Shown piece by piece: positions 18,463 to 28,052 of a stretch of DNA of 64,000 bases. The stretch is from assembly GCA_948469315.1 (NCBI GenBank), contig CAOKLQ010000006.1, positions 1-64,000 of the forward strand, read 5' to 3'. This stretch comes from an uncultured Clostridium sp. (GTDB lineage Bacteria > Bacillota > Clostridia > TANB77 > CAG-508). Position numbers and translations under genes: made by a program. The notes under the pieces were generated by a model. The model was not told where the DNA came from. It made no database searches and worked only from the letters and a program-made list of their open reading frames with translations. Within the stretch, counting starts at the first letter, position 1. Each line of letters opens with the position of its first letter.

Positions 18463-18939
18463 TTATTTTGTCATTCCATTTAATAATCTAAATTTTTCTG
18501 GAATTTCAAAATCCTCAAATGTGAAGTCCATATCTTCATCAAGATATTCTCCATCTGCATCGAATTTTGCAAGTATTCCACCGTCTATATTACAGTCTTT
18601 TAATATTACTGTTTGACGTCCAACCGCTGATGTTGGGTCTTCGTTTGTAACTTGAATATCAAAATAAATATCTTCTCCTGTATTTTTAAATCTCTCTAAT
18701 AATTCTCTAAATATAGATGTATTATAATGAAATGTTGCACTTCCTGTACCTTTCCAACTCGTAGCTTTATTTCCTTTCCCTGTTTTACCTAAGATTGGTA
18801 CTTCTGTTTTTGTCTTTTCTAATTTTGCTTCTAAGTTTAATGCTTGCATTAAATTATATCTATTTCCTTCTATTATTGCAAAACATTCTGCTAGTGATGC
18901 ACTTACAGAGTCTTTTGCATTCATTATTGGACTATCCAT
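18463..18939 (-). CDS. tail tube protein (XkdM-like)
   Basis: 158 aa. Contains LAECFAIIEGNRYNLMQALN and a beta-rich body ending TFEDFEIPEKFRLLNGMTK, matching the XkdM tail-tube family of PBSX-like phages. It lies between the sheath and the chaperone, the expected order. Confidence 0.85.
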   Translation of the reverse strand: MDSPIMNAKDSVSASLAECFAIIEGNRYNLMQALNLEAKLEKTKTEVPILGKTGKGNKATSWKGTGSATFHYNTSIFRELLERFKNTGEDIYFDIQVTNEDPTSAVGRQTVILKDCNIDGGILAKFDADGEYLDEDMDFTFEDFEIPEKFRLLNGMTK

Positions 18940-18989
18940 CCTTATTACCTCCTATAAATAAATTAAAGAGAACAATTTTATTTGCTCTC

Positions 18990-20285
18990 TTATGATACAA
19001 CTACACTCATATATAATTTCTCCATTGCATTTATGATTTGTACTTGACTATTTACTACTACTGATTTTTTATCATTTCCTTGTTCAATAGTTATTTCTTT
19101 TGAATCAAAGTTCTCTATTGCTTGTAATGTTGCATATTCTTTAAATAAACTAACAACATCATTCCATAAAGAAATTCTACCAGAATCGTTATTTTGTATT
19201 TTACCTAAATACCTTTTATTGAAAATATTTGCTATATCAGTTGCTATTTGGTCCAACACTCTTATAGTTTGATTAGATTTAAATTCTTCTCCCTTTTCAA
19301 TAGTCTGAGTTGTTAAACTATTAATATCTACCAATACTCTTGTTTCGCTTCCTACTTTATGTAGTACAAATTCACCTTTTTGTATACATTCTTCTAATTC
19401 TGTTTGTGTATATTCGCTATTTACTGTATATTCTCCGTCATATGTTTTATTTGTATTAGAAGTATTTATATTACATCCTGCTATAGCCCCTGTTACCCAA
19501 TATATTAATCCTGTTTCTTCTTCTACAGTACTATTTTTAAGATTTACTATACCTTCATAGTCTGCTTGATTATCATATACTGCTGTTTGAAACTTAACTC
19601 CTTGCTCTTCTCTTAGTCTTTTTGTAAATGTTATATATAATGTTGTTATTTCTTTTTCTTTACTTAAACAGCCTAATGTATTAAAATTATATGATTCTAT
19701 TTTGTTTAGAAAATCTTGATGATTTTGGCCTGTAACAGTTCCATTTGTTCCTCCTTCAAGTGGTGATGAAGCTGTTATTTCTAGTGTTGTATCTTTTTTA
19801 AATACTACATATTCATTATCTACTAGTTCATCTGCTTTGCTTACTGTTTGTTTATCTATTTGTGATGTTTCTAATAAAGTAATAACATCAAATTTAGTCT
19901 CATCATCAATATTTTTTTCTATTGCAATTTTTAAATCATTTCCTCTTTTCCCTGTGTATTTGGCTGTTGCATAAGTATTACTTGCTTTTTGTCCATTGCT
20001 ATTTAACTTATAAAAATATCCTTTTACTGCATTTTTAAATAAGTCTCTTAAACCTCTTAATTTTTCGTGTCCATAATCGTATCCAAATACTTTGTTTGCT
20101 TCTTTATTAAATTGTTTTGCTGTTACTTCTATTACTTCATTATCTTCTCCCCAATCAAGTTCTAATCCTATTGCTACAATTCCTCTTTCGTTCATATTTG
20201 AACCTACACTTTGAGTTGATACGAAATTAATGTATGACCCAGGTAGTACCTTATTTTGCTTTACAAATGTTCCTCCTCCTAACAT
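18990..20285 (-). CDS. tail sheath protein (XkdK-like)
   Basis: 431 aa. The N-terminus (MLGGGTFVKQNKVLPGSYIN) and the C-terminal region (YLGKIQNNDSGRISLWNDVV) are diagnostic for the contractile sheath of PBSX/Mu-like tails. It identifies the phage as a contractile-tail type. The length matches the family. Confidence 0.9.
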   Translation of the reverse strand: MLGGGTFVKQNKVLPGSYINFVSTQSVGSNMNERGIVAIGLELDWGEDNEVIEVTAKQFNKEANKVFGYDYGHEKLRGLRDLFKNAVKGYFYKLNSNGQKASNTYATAKYTGKRGNDLKIAIEKNIDDETKFDVITLLETSQIDKQTVSKADELVDNEYVVFKKDTTLEITASSPLEGGTNGTVTGQNHQDFLNKIESYNFNTLGCLSKEKEITTLYITFTKRLREEQGVKFQTAVYDNQADYEGIVNLKNSTVEEETGLIYWVTGAIAGCNINTSNTNKTYDGEYTVNSEYTQTELEECIQKGEFVLHKVGSETRVLVDINSLTTQTIEKGEEFKSNQTIRVLDQIATDIANIFNKRYLGKIQNNDSGRISLWNDVVSLFKEYATLQAIENFDSKEITIEQGNDKKSVVVNSQVQIINAMEKLYMSVVVS

Positions 20286-20287
20286 AA

Positions 20288-20464
20288 TTACACCTTCCTT
20301 TCTAAGAATTCTTTTATTTTTATTTCTATTTCTCTATTAGAATAGTTTTTATTATCTTCTAATATAGACATTAGTATATCTCTATATCTACTATACTTTT
20401 TGCTTTTTACTATTTGTTTTTTGCTATATGATGTTTCTTTTATATCTTGAGTTTTTTTTGTCAT
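20288..20464 (-). CDS. small phage protein, 58 aa
   Basis: MTKKTQDIKETSYSKKQIVK..., basic N-terminus, helical C-terminus. A short basic protein at this position, between the sheath and the tail terminator, is usual in PBSX-like phages. Its ATG overlaps the upstream TGA. Function unknown. Confidence 0.55.
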   Translation of the reverse strand: MTKKTQDIKETSYSKKQIVKSKKYSRYRDILMSILEDNKNYSNREIEIKIKEFLERKV

Positions 20465-20886
20465 GTTTTTACCTCCTCGTTACTGCTTATTTGCTCCATA
20501 TCATCTTGTTTTATTACTTCTTTGTATGTAAAGAATTTATATGTTATAAAAAATAGTAATACTCCATCGCTTATCTCTGTTTTCATATCATAACCTTTTA
20601 ATATATCTTCATTTAGCATTGTTATATATTCCAACTCATATAATTTGTCAGAAATATTATTAAATTCTTCTAAATTTGATTCTCGTAGCATTGAATGTAT
20701 TACTAGATTGATTTCGTTTTCATATCTATTGCCAATTAGTTTTTTTTTGCTGCTTGGCAAAGTTTTAATAAAAAAACAAGGCATCTTTAAACCCTGCTTT
20801 ACATTATTTGTATATAATTCGTAGTCTTGACCAAACAATTCATTTAATTTTATTGATACTCCATCAATAATGTCATTTGTTTCCAT
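20461..20886 (-). CDS. tail terminator/completion protein (DUF6838-like)
   Basis: 141 aa from METNDIIDGVSIKLNELFGQ. The longer upstream frame is the other-frame reading of the preceding gene's true end. ELYTNNVKQGLKMPCFFIKTL fits the tail terminator family of these phages. It caps the tail tube and joins tail to head. ATG at 20884-20886 overlaps the preceding stop. Confidence 0.7.
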   Translation of the reverse strand: METNDIIDGVSIKLNELFGQDYELYTNNVKQGLKMPCFFIKTLPSSKKKLIGNRYENEINLVIHSMLRESNLEEFNNISDKLYELEYITMLNEDILKGYDMKTEISDGVLLFFITYKFFTYKEVIKQDDMEQISSNEEVKT

Positions 20887-21426
20887 TAAAACACCTCGCT
20901 TAATAGTTCTGTTAATTTTTTTTCTATAAATTTTGGTAGCATTGTATTTATTTCTTTTTCCGAAATGGTCAACATGAAATGTCCTTCTACCCAACCTTTA
21001 CGATTTTTGGTACAATGTCCATATTCTACATAACCGTGAATATGAAACTACGTTAGTCACATCTATTTGAAATATGTTTCCAATATGTTTTATAGGTAGT
21101 TCATTTACCCAATTAGAAACATTTTTTCCTTTTCCATTTCCTGATTTTGCCTCTTCTTCTGTTTTTGCTGTCCAACCTCTTCTTAATGTTCCACCGACCA
21201 TACCCTTTTTTTTACTACCTTTATGTGTTTTTCCTCCAACGCATGTATATGTTTTTCCTGAATAATCTCCTACAGGTGTTCTTTTAATTACCTTTCTCAA
21301 TAATCTAGCTGCTAATTCTTTTGAAACATTTTCACAGAATTTTTTAATATCAGCTTTCGACATCTTTTCTAATTTTTCTTTGAACTGCTTTAACTGCTTA
21401 AAATCACAATTTCCCCATCTTGCCAT
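20886..21426 (-). CDS. HK97 gp10-like connector protein (CGG +1 site)
   Basis: 179 aa in the corrected frame. The head-completion family motif VSYSGYVEYGHCTKNRKGWV appears only if C is skipped at CGG, 21034-21036 (TCA CGG TTA). Unshifted, the frame turns into an unrelated 11-residue tail. The corrected frame continues through GHFMLTISEKEI to a TAA at 20886-20888, overlapping the next ATG. Early residues (VIKRTPVGDYSGKTYTCVGG) are typical of gp10/XkdI. Connects head and tail. Confidence 0.85.
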
Positions 21427-21427
21427 A

Positions 21428-21815
21428 TCAAGCCCATCCTTTAAAATTTTCTAATATTATTTCTTGATGTGTATCATCATAAATTGCAGGTTTTCCGCTA
21501 TTTTTATATTCTTCTATTAAACCACTCTTTTTTGTTATGATTATTTTAGAGCCGTGGATTTATTTGTATTTCTGGTGCAATAAAAAGTTTTACTATCTGT
21601 GTTATATTACTTTCATTTTCTGTTTCGTTAGCATTTGATATTGTTTTATATGATATTCTGCAAGGCTGTTCTTCTATTATTGTTATTTCTTTATATTCAG
21701 TTCTTTTGTTTATTGCATTTTTAGTTGATTGATACTCTACAATATCACATTTACAATCATACGTACTTTCTATTGCTTGTCTTGCTTGTTTTTTTGCAAA
21801 TTCTACATTATTCAT
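21428..21815 (-). CDS. head-tail adaptor protein (CGG +1 site)
   Basis: 128 aa corrected. Reading reaches CGG at 21552-21554 (CCA CGG CTC TAA). Skipping C gives INPGSKIIITKKSGLIEEY, the usual end of XkdH/head-closure proteins, and ends at TGA 21428-21430, just before the gp10-like gene. Start taken at the ATG 21813-21815 with GAGGTGGG upstream. Without the shift the protein would lose about 40 residues. Confidence 0.8.
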
Positions 21816-22327
21816 TAATCCCACCTCGGTTGCCTATGTCTATAAAAGGCTTCTTTGTATTTTTCTTCAAGAGTATTTTTATTAAAATCTATTGTTCCTG
21901 TAGAATAAGTAATTCCATTTATAGTTACTTGTGATTGTTTATCAGAAAATGTTGTTGTTGTATCTCCTACTGCAATGCTTTTTACCTTTAATTGTTCTTC
22001 ATTTTCCTTTTGTTTTTCTTCTTCCGTTAAAAATAACTTATCATGTTTGTTTAAGTACCAGTAATCTTTTGTCATATCTATTACAGTTGCATACATTTCC
22101 TTTGGTACTTTGTACAGATTAGTATTGTCTAATATGATTATTAAAACATCTAATATATCATATTCTAGTTGTTCTATTGCTTCTTGAATATAGTCGGTTT
22201 CAACTATATTTGCTTTTTTATCTTCTATTGTTTTTTTAGGTAGTTTTAGTTCTCTACATAATCTTTTTATTAACATATCATTTACGTTAATATTAGTTTT
22301 AGATTTTATTTGTTCTAAAATAGTCAT
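21815..22327 (-). CDS. head-tail connector protein (gp6-like)
   Basis: 170 aa. N-terminal helices, acidic middle, and the end YKEAFYRHRQPRWD typical of connectors in Clostridium PBSX-like phages. Position between capsid and adaptor supports this. Stop overlaps the next ATG. Confidence 0.65.
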   Translation of the reverse strand: MTILEQIKSKTNINVNDMLIKRLCRELKLPKKTIEDKKANIVETDYIQEAIEQLEYDILDVLIIILDNTNLYKVPKEMYATVIDMTKDYWYLNKHDKLFLTEEEKQKENEEQLKVKSIAVGDTTTTFSDKQSQVTINGITYSTGTIDFNKNTLEEKYKEAFYRHRQPRWD

Positions 22328-22338
22328 ATATACATCAC

Positions 22339-22497
22339 TTACTTTCCTTTTTTTGCTGTTACTTTCTTGTCTGCTTCAATTATTTCTACATATTCTTTAT
22401 TGTTTTCATATTCTTCTTTGCTTATTTCTGCTGTTTCGTTTATAAAGCACCATTTTCCAGCAAGTTTTACACCTGCTCCTTTAACTTTTACTATCAT
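22339..22497 (-). CDS. small phage protein, 52 aa
   Basis: MIVKVKGAGVKLAGKWCFIN..., followed by a Lys/Glu-rich tail. An AGGAGGT site precedes the ATG at 22495-22497. Short proteins of this type between capsid and connector are widespread in Firmicutes phages; function unknown. Confidence 0.6.
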   Translation of the reverse strand: MIVKVKGAGVKLAGKWCFINETAEISKEEYENNKEYVEIIEADKKVTAKKGK

Positions 22498-22551
22498 AAA
22501 ATACCTCCTAAAATTTAATTTAATTTAAGGGAGAATTCTATCTCCCTTAGA

Positions 22552-23556
22552 CTATGCTAATTTTATTTTTGCTTGAAATAATTCGTCTGCATATGGACAA
22601 GATGGTAGAGCTGTTGCAACACCTTTTTTCCATGTTCCGACTGGGTCTTTTGTTTCTGTGTAAATTATATCTAATATTTTCCCTACTTGTTCTGCTGTTA
22701 CATCACTTTCACTAGTTAAAACTATTTCTTCTGGTGTTGGTCCATATATTGTTTCTCCTAATTCTGTATTAGGCATCATAACAAAAGCATTTTCTGGGAA
22801 GTATCTGTGTGTTTCAAATGTTCTTCCTTTTTGCTTTCTATATACTTCATCATAAGTATATATTGCTGGCAATGATAATGAAGTTAAATATGTATTTAAT
22901 TCTCCTACAGTTGCTATTCTTGTTGTATTATTTCCAAACAATCTTGCAATAATTTTTGGATGTTTTAATAATTTCATTAATATTGTATTTGATGTCAATA
23001 CTCTTTTTGGTTTTGTTTCCATTAAATTGTACCATGTTAACATATCTTCGATTGGGTCATTTTTTTCTAAATCCCAATCTACATTTTCTACTTTATGAGT
23101 GTCTGGAACTCCATAGTCAATTACAGCACTTAGCCCATTTTCATTTAATGATACTGTACCATTTGCTAGTAATTCCATTCTCATTAATTCTACTCTTGCT
23201 CTAATACCTAAATTTAAAGCGTCAAAATCATTATAAACACGTTTTGTTAAATATTTTTTCTCTGCTTCGTTTCTTGGGTATTGTAATGCTAAAATGTCTT
23301 TTTCTTTCATTTGCATTTTTCTTTTTATTAATGCAAGTTCAAGTGCCATTTCTTGTGCTTCCCTTGAACCAATTTCTGCTTCTGTATCAAATCCATGTAC
23401 AGATGCAATAACTGGTGTTCTGCTTCCTTCTGCTATCATATCAAATTCCAAGCTTTCTCTTTTTACTTCTGGGAATAATTCTTCTCCTAAAAGTGTTGGA
23501 TATTGTCTTTCTCTTAAATAATCTAAAATATCTTTTTGTTTTAATAATTCTTCCAT
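22552..23556 (-). CDS. major capsid protein (family E)
   Basis: 334 aa. REAQEMALELALIKRKMQMKE, the ARVELMRMELLANGTVSL segment and VIDYGVPDTHK are hallmarks of the phage major capsid protein E family. It builds the icosahedral shell. Preceded by the decoration protein and scaffold, the usual order on the minus strand. Confidence 0.9.
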   Translation of the reverse strand: MEELLKQKDILDYLRERQYPTLLGEELFPEVKRESLEFDMIAEGSRTPVIASVHGFDTEAEIGSREAQEMALELALIKRKMQMKEKDILALQYPRNEAEKKYLTKRVYNDFDALNLGIRARVELMRMELLANGTVSLNENGLSAVIDYGVPDTHKVENVDWDLEKNDPIEDMLTWYNLMETKPKRVLTSNTILMKLLKHPKIIARLFGNNTTRIATVGELNTYLTSLSLPAIYTYDEVYRKQKGRTFETHRYFPENAFVMMPNTELGETIYGPTPEEIVLTSESDVTAEQVGKILDIIYTETKDPVGTWKKGVATALPSCPYADELFQAKIKLA

Positions 23557-23568
23557 ATTCTTTTCCTC

Positions 23569-23880
23569 CTAAACTTCTCTATATTTTATATTTGGCATAT
23601 TTGCCTTATCTTCTTCTGATATTGCTACAGGTAGTCTATCTTCAACTACCCAACCTTCTACCATTACTGCTACTGGTTGAGGTCCTTCTGTAACATCTAT
23701 ATCGTGAAATGTTAATCCTACAGCTTTGCCATCCTTCTTGTAAACAGTTCCTGCTGGAATAATCTTTCTCCCATTTGCATTTGCTTCTACTCCTGTGTCA
23801 TCTGCTTGATAAGTGAAATTTTGATATTTTGCAGATGCTAAAAAATTAATATCTTGTATTTTTTTACTTTTTACATACAT
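23569..23880 (-). CDS. capsid decoration/stabilisation protein
   Basis: 103 aa, beta-rich (GRKIIPAGTVYKKDGKAVGL, then TEGPQPVAVMVEGWVVEDRL), the pattern of lambda-D-like head decoration proteins. Located between scaffold and major capsid. Confidence 0.75.
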   Translation of the reverse strand: MYVKSKKIQDINFLASAKYQNFTYQADDTGVEANANGRKIIPAGTVYKKDGKAVGLTFHDIDVTEGPQPVAVMVEGWVVEDRLPVAISEEDKANMPNIKYREV

Positions 23881-23892
23881 ATTCTTTTCCTC

Positions 23893-24471
23893 CTATTTAA
23901 AAAATTTACTTTCTGTTTTAGTATTTTCTTTTTGATTCATTTCTTTGGCATAATTTGTTCCTGTACTTGTTGTTTCTATATCTTTTTTGTCGGCACCTTC
24001 AACAATTTTAATGCCTTTTAGTTTTTGTTCATTTCCAAATACATGCGGATATTTTTCTTTATATAATTTAACTATGTCGTCTTCACCAATTAGCTTATTG
24101 TCTTGAAATTTTAATTCTTTTTCTTTAATTTGAGATTTTAACTTTTCGGCATGAACTTCATCATTCATATTTAATCCGCTAATGTAATTGTCAATTTTTC
24201 TTTCGTATTCTTCCTCTGCTTTTTGTTTTTCTAAGTCTTCATATTTTTGTTTCCAATCATCAGCTGATTTTTTTATAGCTGCTATATCCATTTCTTTATA
24301 GCCTTCAATTTCTTTATTAGCATCAGTTAATAATTGTTTTGTATTTGCAATATCAGTTTTCAATATTTCATTTTCATCTTGGTATTTTTTTATATCTTTG
24401 CTGTTTTCTGCAAATACGAATTGAATTTGTTCATCTGTTAATCCTTGTGCTTTTAAATCGTCTGTTTTCAT
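23893..24471 (-). CDS. GP20-family scaffold protein
   Basis: 192 aa from MKTDDLKAQGLTDEQIQFVF (ATG 24469-24471, with AAGGAGAA upstream; the longer upstream frame lacks a site). A long coiled coil (about 30-110) and an end with KLYKEKYPHVFG place it in the phage minor structural GP20 (scaffold) family. It directs capsid assembly and is lost on maturation. A structured RNA lies about 400 bases upstream. Confidence 0.85.
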   Translation of the reverse strand: MKTDDLKAQGLTDEQIQFVFAENSKDIKKYQDENEILKTDIANTKQLLTDANKEIEGYKEMDIAAIKKSADDWKQKYEDLEKQKAEEEYERKIDNYISGLNMNDEVHAEKLKSQIKEKELKFQDNKLIGEDDIVKLYKEKYPHVFGNEQKLKGIKIVEGADKKDIETTSTGTNYAKEMNQKENTKTESKFFK

Positions 24472-24611
24472 TATTTTCTCCTTTTTTTTATAACTAAGCT
24501 TTTCTAAGAGTTCTCTATCTCTTGTTATGAGGCAATTATTCAAGTCTACCTCTTGACTAATTTTATAAAAAAATAGACATACTAAAATGCCTAAAAATTA
24601 ATAACTATATT

Positions 24612-24800
24612 TTAAAACTTTGTTGTATAGTTCTTTGTTACGTCAAAGTTAGCTATTTCTAATGGGGTTATATTTGCATGTATAGTTATACTTGCAACAC
24701 CTTCTATATCATTTGAAATTTCTTCTGCTTTATCAATTAAATCTTGACCTATGCTTTTTATAGCTTGTATACAAGTTTCTTTATTTCGTACTTCAATCAT
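24612..24800 (-). CDS. small phage protein, 62 aa
   Basis: Starts MIEVRNKETCIQAIKSIGQD at the ATG 24798-24800 after GAAGGTGA. It has a helical N-terminus and a beta-rich C-terminus (ASITIHANITPLEIANFDV). Proteins like this sit between minor capsid and scaffold genes. Function unknown. Confidence 0.6.
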   Translation of the reverse strand: MIEVRNKETCIQAIKSIGQDLIDKAEEISNDIEGVASITIHANITPLEIANFDVTKNYTTKF

Positions 24801-24827
24801 GCTTTCACCTTCTTTCAAATATTAAAA

Positions 24828-25030
24828 TAAGACGTATTTTCTACGTCTTTAATTTATAAAAGTATTTTAATAACTTAATAATTAAAGGTCAACTGCGAAC
24901 CTTGAGGTTCTCAATTGACCTTTGTTTTGGTTATTTGGCAGGCGTGGCATTCCCCTGCATCTACTCGGGTTCCCCCTGTCTTGCCATCGGCGTGTGGTCG
25001 CCACGAAATTTACCACCTCAAATAACTATT
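24828..25030 (-). ncRNA. structured RNA upstream of scaffold gene (GP20-associated type)
   Basis: A GC-richer non-coding island on the minus strand. An 8-bp closing stem pairs 24930-24937 with 25019-25026 (GTTATTTG/CAAATAAC). Inside are G-rich hairpin arms (GGCAAGACAGGGGG ... CAGGGGAATGCC). A second hairpin at about 24888-24923 has 8-bp arms AAGGTCAA/TTGACCTT with an inner stem, and a third (AAGACGTA/TACGTCTT) ends near 24828. Known structured RNAs named GP20-a and GP20-b occur upstream of phage scaffold genes; position and size fit, but I could not match a covariance model. Confidence 0.6.
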
Positions 25031-25060
25031 CTTATTGTACTTTAATTGTAACATTTTTAT

Positions 25061-26563
25061 TCATTTTTGTCTAGTTTTTTTATACAGTATTTCTTCATTC
25101 CTTATATATTGTTTTAATTTCTTTTCTCCAATATTCCAAAAACTTATTACTGAATTTTGTATATTCTTATTAGTACTATCTGCATTAGTACTTAATTTTA
25201 GAACCATTCTATATTTTTTATCATTTTCTTTTATTTCCTTTACTAATAATACTGTATTTTCGTTTTTTCTATCGTTAAATACATAATCTGGACTATTTAA
25301 TACATCTTGTATATAGTTTATTTCTTTGTCTTTTAGATCAGGATGATGTTCTTTTATATGTGTTAATCTTTCATTTGTAAGTACTACATTTTCAGTAGTT
25401 ATCTTGTTTCTAAAATTTCCAATTTTATTTTTATCTATTTTTCCAATATATTGCACATCTTTTCCCTCTTCATTTTTATTTTTAGACATTTTATCATCTT
25501 TAACATTATTTGTCGATGTATTTGTTTTACTATTAACATATTTTTCCTTCCACTCACTATATTTCATCTTACTATCAACATAGCCAGTTTTACCTTCTTC
25601 ATCACGATATGCCCTTTGTTCTTCTTGTGTAAATTCATCATCAAAATATGGTGCTGTGCAACTTCTACACCAGCAATGAAAAGGTGGAGCTGTTACTCCT
25701 ACTTCGTAATCTTTCATATTAAATACTTTTCCATCTAATTCTTGACATATTTTAGATGTATGCGTATCTAAAGTTGCAACTATTTCATATTGCTTAACAT
25801 TTAAACTATTAAAACACTCTTTTTGTCCTGCTGAACTAAAAAAAGCTGATTCAGTCATTACTAGTCTTCCAGCTTTCCCTTTTGAAACATTAAATTGCTC
25901 TTTTATTGTTTTTGTTACTTCTTCTATTTTGTCACCTCTTATTATTGCTTGTGTTAGACTTTTTTGTAATGTACTTGTTAGTTCTTCTTTATGTTTCCAA
26001 ATTCTATCTGAAAATGTTTGATTGTCAGTTGTCCACGGTTTATTTATCACTTTTTGTATTTTGTTTGTGTCTAATGCTCTTATATTCCAATATTGTTCCA
26101 TTCCTTTTTGAATTTCATATGCTGATTTATAAAAACTTTCTTGATATTGCTCTTTTACTAATTCATCTATTCCTTTATCTTCTTTATTATACAAATGTTC
26201 TAGTTCGTTTTGTATTTGTATTTTTATAGCATTTAATTTGTCAATATGTACCTTTGCACTTGCATTTTCTAATTCTTTAATCCACTCCTGTTTTATTGCA
26301 TTTTGTTTTCCTTTTTCTATATATTCATCAACAGTCCATTTAAATTCTTTCAACTCTTTTTTGTTTAACAATTCTTTTGCATTTGATAAACTTATTTCAT
26401 TATTGTCTGCAATTCTTGCATACCAATTACTTATGTCTTTTTCTATTTTCATTAAAGATTTGTCATATTCTTCTTTTAGCGTTTCTAAATATTCAGTACT
26501 TTTTTTATTCTGTGTTTCTTCTAACAATGTAAATCGTTGTTGCCAATATTCGCTATTCTTCAT
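25061..26563 (-). CDS. SPP1 gp7-like minor capsid protein fused to a PBECR-type nuclease domain
   Basis: About 500 aa; ATG 26561-26563 with AGGTG upstream, overlapping the portal stop. Residues 1-310 are the SPP1 gp7/MuF head-morphogenesis domain, ending in the conserved VTAPPFHCWCRSCTAPYFD. A linker follows, and residues about 375-500 form a barnase/EndoU/colicin-like (PBECR) nuclease domain: NERLTHIKEHHPDLKDK ... LNSPDYVFNDR ... STNADSTNK. Such fusions may deliver an RNase with the phage DNA. Active-site roles are inferred from the family. Confidence 0.8.
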   Translation of the reverse strand: MKNSEYWQQRFTLLEETQNKKSTEYLETLKEEYDKSLMKIEKDISNWYARIADNNEISLSNAKELLNKKELKEFKWTVDEYIEKGKQNAIKQEWIKELENASAKVHIDKLNAIKIQIQNELEHLYNKEDKGIDELVKEQYQESFYKSAYEIQKGMEQYWNIRALDTNKIQKVINKPWTTDNQTFSDRIWKHKEELTSTLQKSLTQAIIRGDKIEEVTKTIKEQFNVSKGKAGRLVMTESAFFSSAGQKECFNSLNVKQYEIVATLDTHTSKICQELDGKVFNMKDYEVGVTAPPFHCWCRSCTAPYFDDEFTQEEQRAYRDEEGKTGYVDSKMKYSEWKEKYVNSKTNTSTNNVKDDKMSKNKNEEGKDVQYIGKIDKNKIGNFRNKITTENVVLTNERLTHIKEHHPDLKDKEINYIQDVLNSPDYVFNDRKNENTVLLVKEIKENDKKYRMVLKLSTNADSTNKNIQNSVISFWNIGEKKLKQYIRNEEILYKKTRQK

Positions 26564-28049
26564 TATCATCACCTATTTTGTTCGGAATTATTTGGCTGTA
26601 TTCGTCATCTTCTTTTTGTTCTATTACAATTTGTCTTTCTTCTGCATCTGTATCTTGTACCCATGGGTGATTTGCTCTTATTGTCTTATTACTTATTTGA
26701 CCTGTACTGTTTTTGCAATTCTGTATTTTTTCGCTTTCATCTATTATCATTGATTTATTAAATATATATTCTAGTTCTATATTTGAATAATCTACTTTTG
26801 TTGTAAGTGCTAAATAAGAATCAATGAAAAATTTATAATATTCTAAACTTGCTTGAAATTCTGTTTCTATATTACTACAATCTAGGTCCAAGTCTTCATA
26901 TAATTCTTGTATTGCAACTCCACTTGGTTGATTTCCAAATTTATCGCTTTCTGTATCTACCCCAAATCCTGCCTCATATATATCTTTTCTAAGCTGTTCT
27001 ATAAATGTTTTAAATGCTTCTATATTAATTTGAGGACTCTCATACTTGAAATCTCCGTCGCCTTGTACTAATATAAGTCCAAAAGTATTTAAATTTTCAC
27101 ATAATTCTTCTACTTTTTGTGTATAATTCTTAACAACTTTTACTGCATTTGGTGTATCTTCTATTGTATCTGCTATCGTTGATGTTAATTTATCATAACA
27201 ATCTACTAAACTTTTTAAATAATGTATAATTGGCTTTTCATCATCATTGTATTTCCAATAAATAAATGGTAATTTTTCCCATAAACATTTTTCATTATTT
27301 AAAAGGAAATGACAACAAAGTGTATTTCCTTCATTGTCTGTTCCTATTATTCTTTCTTCATCTATCATTTCAATATCTTCTATTAATGAACTACCATCTT
27401 CTACAAAATACCTAATGCCTTCTAAATCCCAATATTCAACCTTATATATTGTTTTCTTTCCATTTTTGTCATATACGATAATAGGATATTTTATTATCAT
27501 TGCACTTAGGTTTTCATGTTCCCTATCTTCCCATTGAGGTATCATTTCTATTGAATATCTTAATTTTGTTTTAAATTTTCCTTGTTCATCAACATATGGT
27601 TGCCACCAGATTATTCCAGCATCTATTGCTCCGCCTAGAGTTCTCTTTAACATTTTATGCATTCTATTATTAAAAATTTGTTTTATATGTTTTATGTATT
27701 CTGTGTTTTCTGTTTCGTTTTCATCTAATACTTGCTTTATTGTAATTTTCTTTTTCAATAAATAACCTTGCTTTTGTAATTTCATTTTTCTAGGAATCGG
27801 GTGTCTTAGCTGATTATTTGCAAGCTTCTTAGTTACTCTTCTTATTCCTCTACTATCTGTCCAGTATCTTTTTTTGTTTTTAATATCATTTTCATTTTGT
27901 GCGTAATTCATTCCTGCTAGCATTTCTTTATATTCTTCTGAGTTTTCAAATTCAGCTATTTGTATTTTTATAAACTCTTTTAAATCAATACTATTTTCTT
28001 TTCCTTTTTTCAGTATATAATTAATTCGTTCAGTTTCTGTAATTTGCAT
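26553..28049 (-). CDS. portal protein (SPP1 gp6 family)
   Basis: 498 aa. LANNQLRHPIPRKMKLQKQG, PFIYWKYNDDEKPIIHYLKS and LVDCYDKLTSTIADTIEDTP match the SPP1-type portal family. Forms the DNA entry pore. Immediately downstream of the large terminase subunit, four bases apart. Confidence 0.9.
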   Translation of the reverse strand: MQITETERINYILKKGKENSIDLKEFIKIQIAEFENSEEYKEMLAGMNYAQNENDIKNKKRYWTDSRGIRRVTKKLANNQLRHPIPRKMKLQKQGYLLKKKITIKQVLDENETENTEYIKHIKQIFNNRMHKMLKRTLGGAIDAGIIWWQPYVDEQGKFKTKLRYSIEMIPQWEDREHENLSAMIIKYPIIVYDKNGKKTIYKVEYWDLEGIRYFVEDGSSLIEDIEMIDEERIIGTDNEGNTLCCHFLLNNEKCLWEKLPFIYWKYNDDEKPIIHYLKSLVDCYDKLTSTIADTIEDTPNAVKVVKNYTQKVEELCENLNTFGLILVQGDGDFKYESPQINIEAFKTFIEQLRKDIYEAGFGVDTESDKFGNQPSGVAIQELYEDLDLDCSNIETEFQASLEYYKFFIDSYLALTTKVDYSNIELEYIFNKSMIIDESEKIQNCKNSTGQISNKTIRANHPWVQDTDAEERQIVIEQKEDDEYSQIIPNKIGDDNEE

Positions 28050-28052
28050 AGC

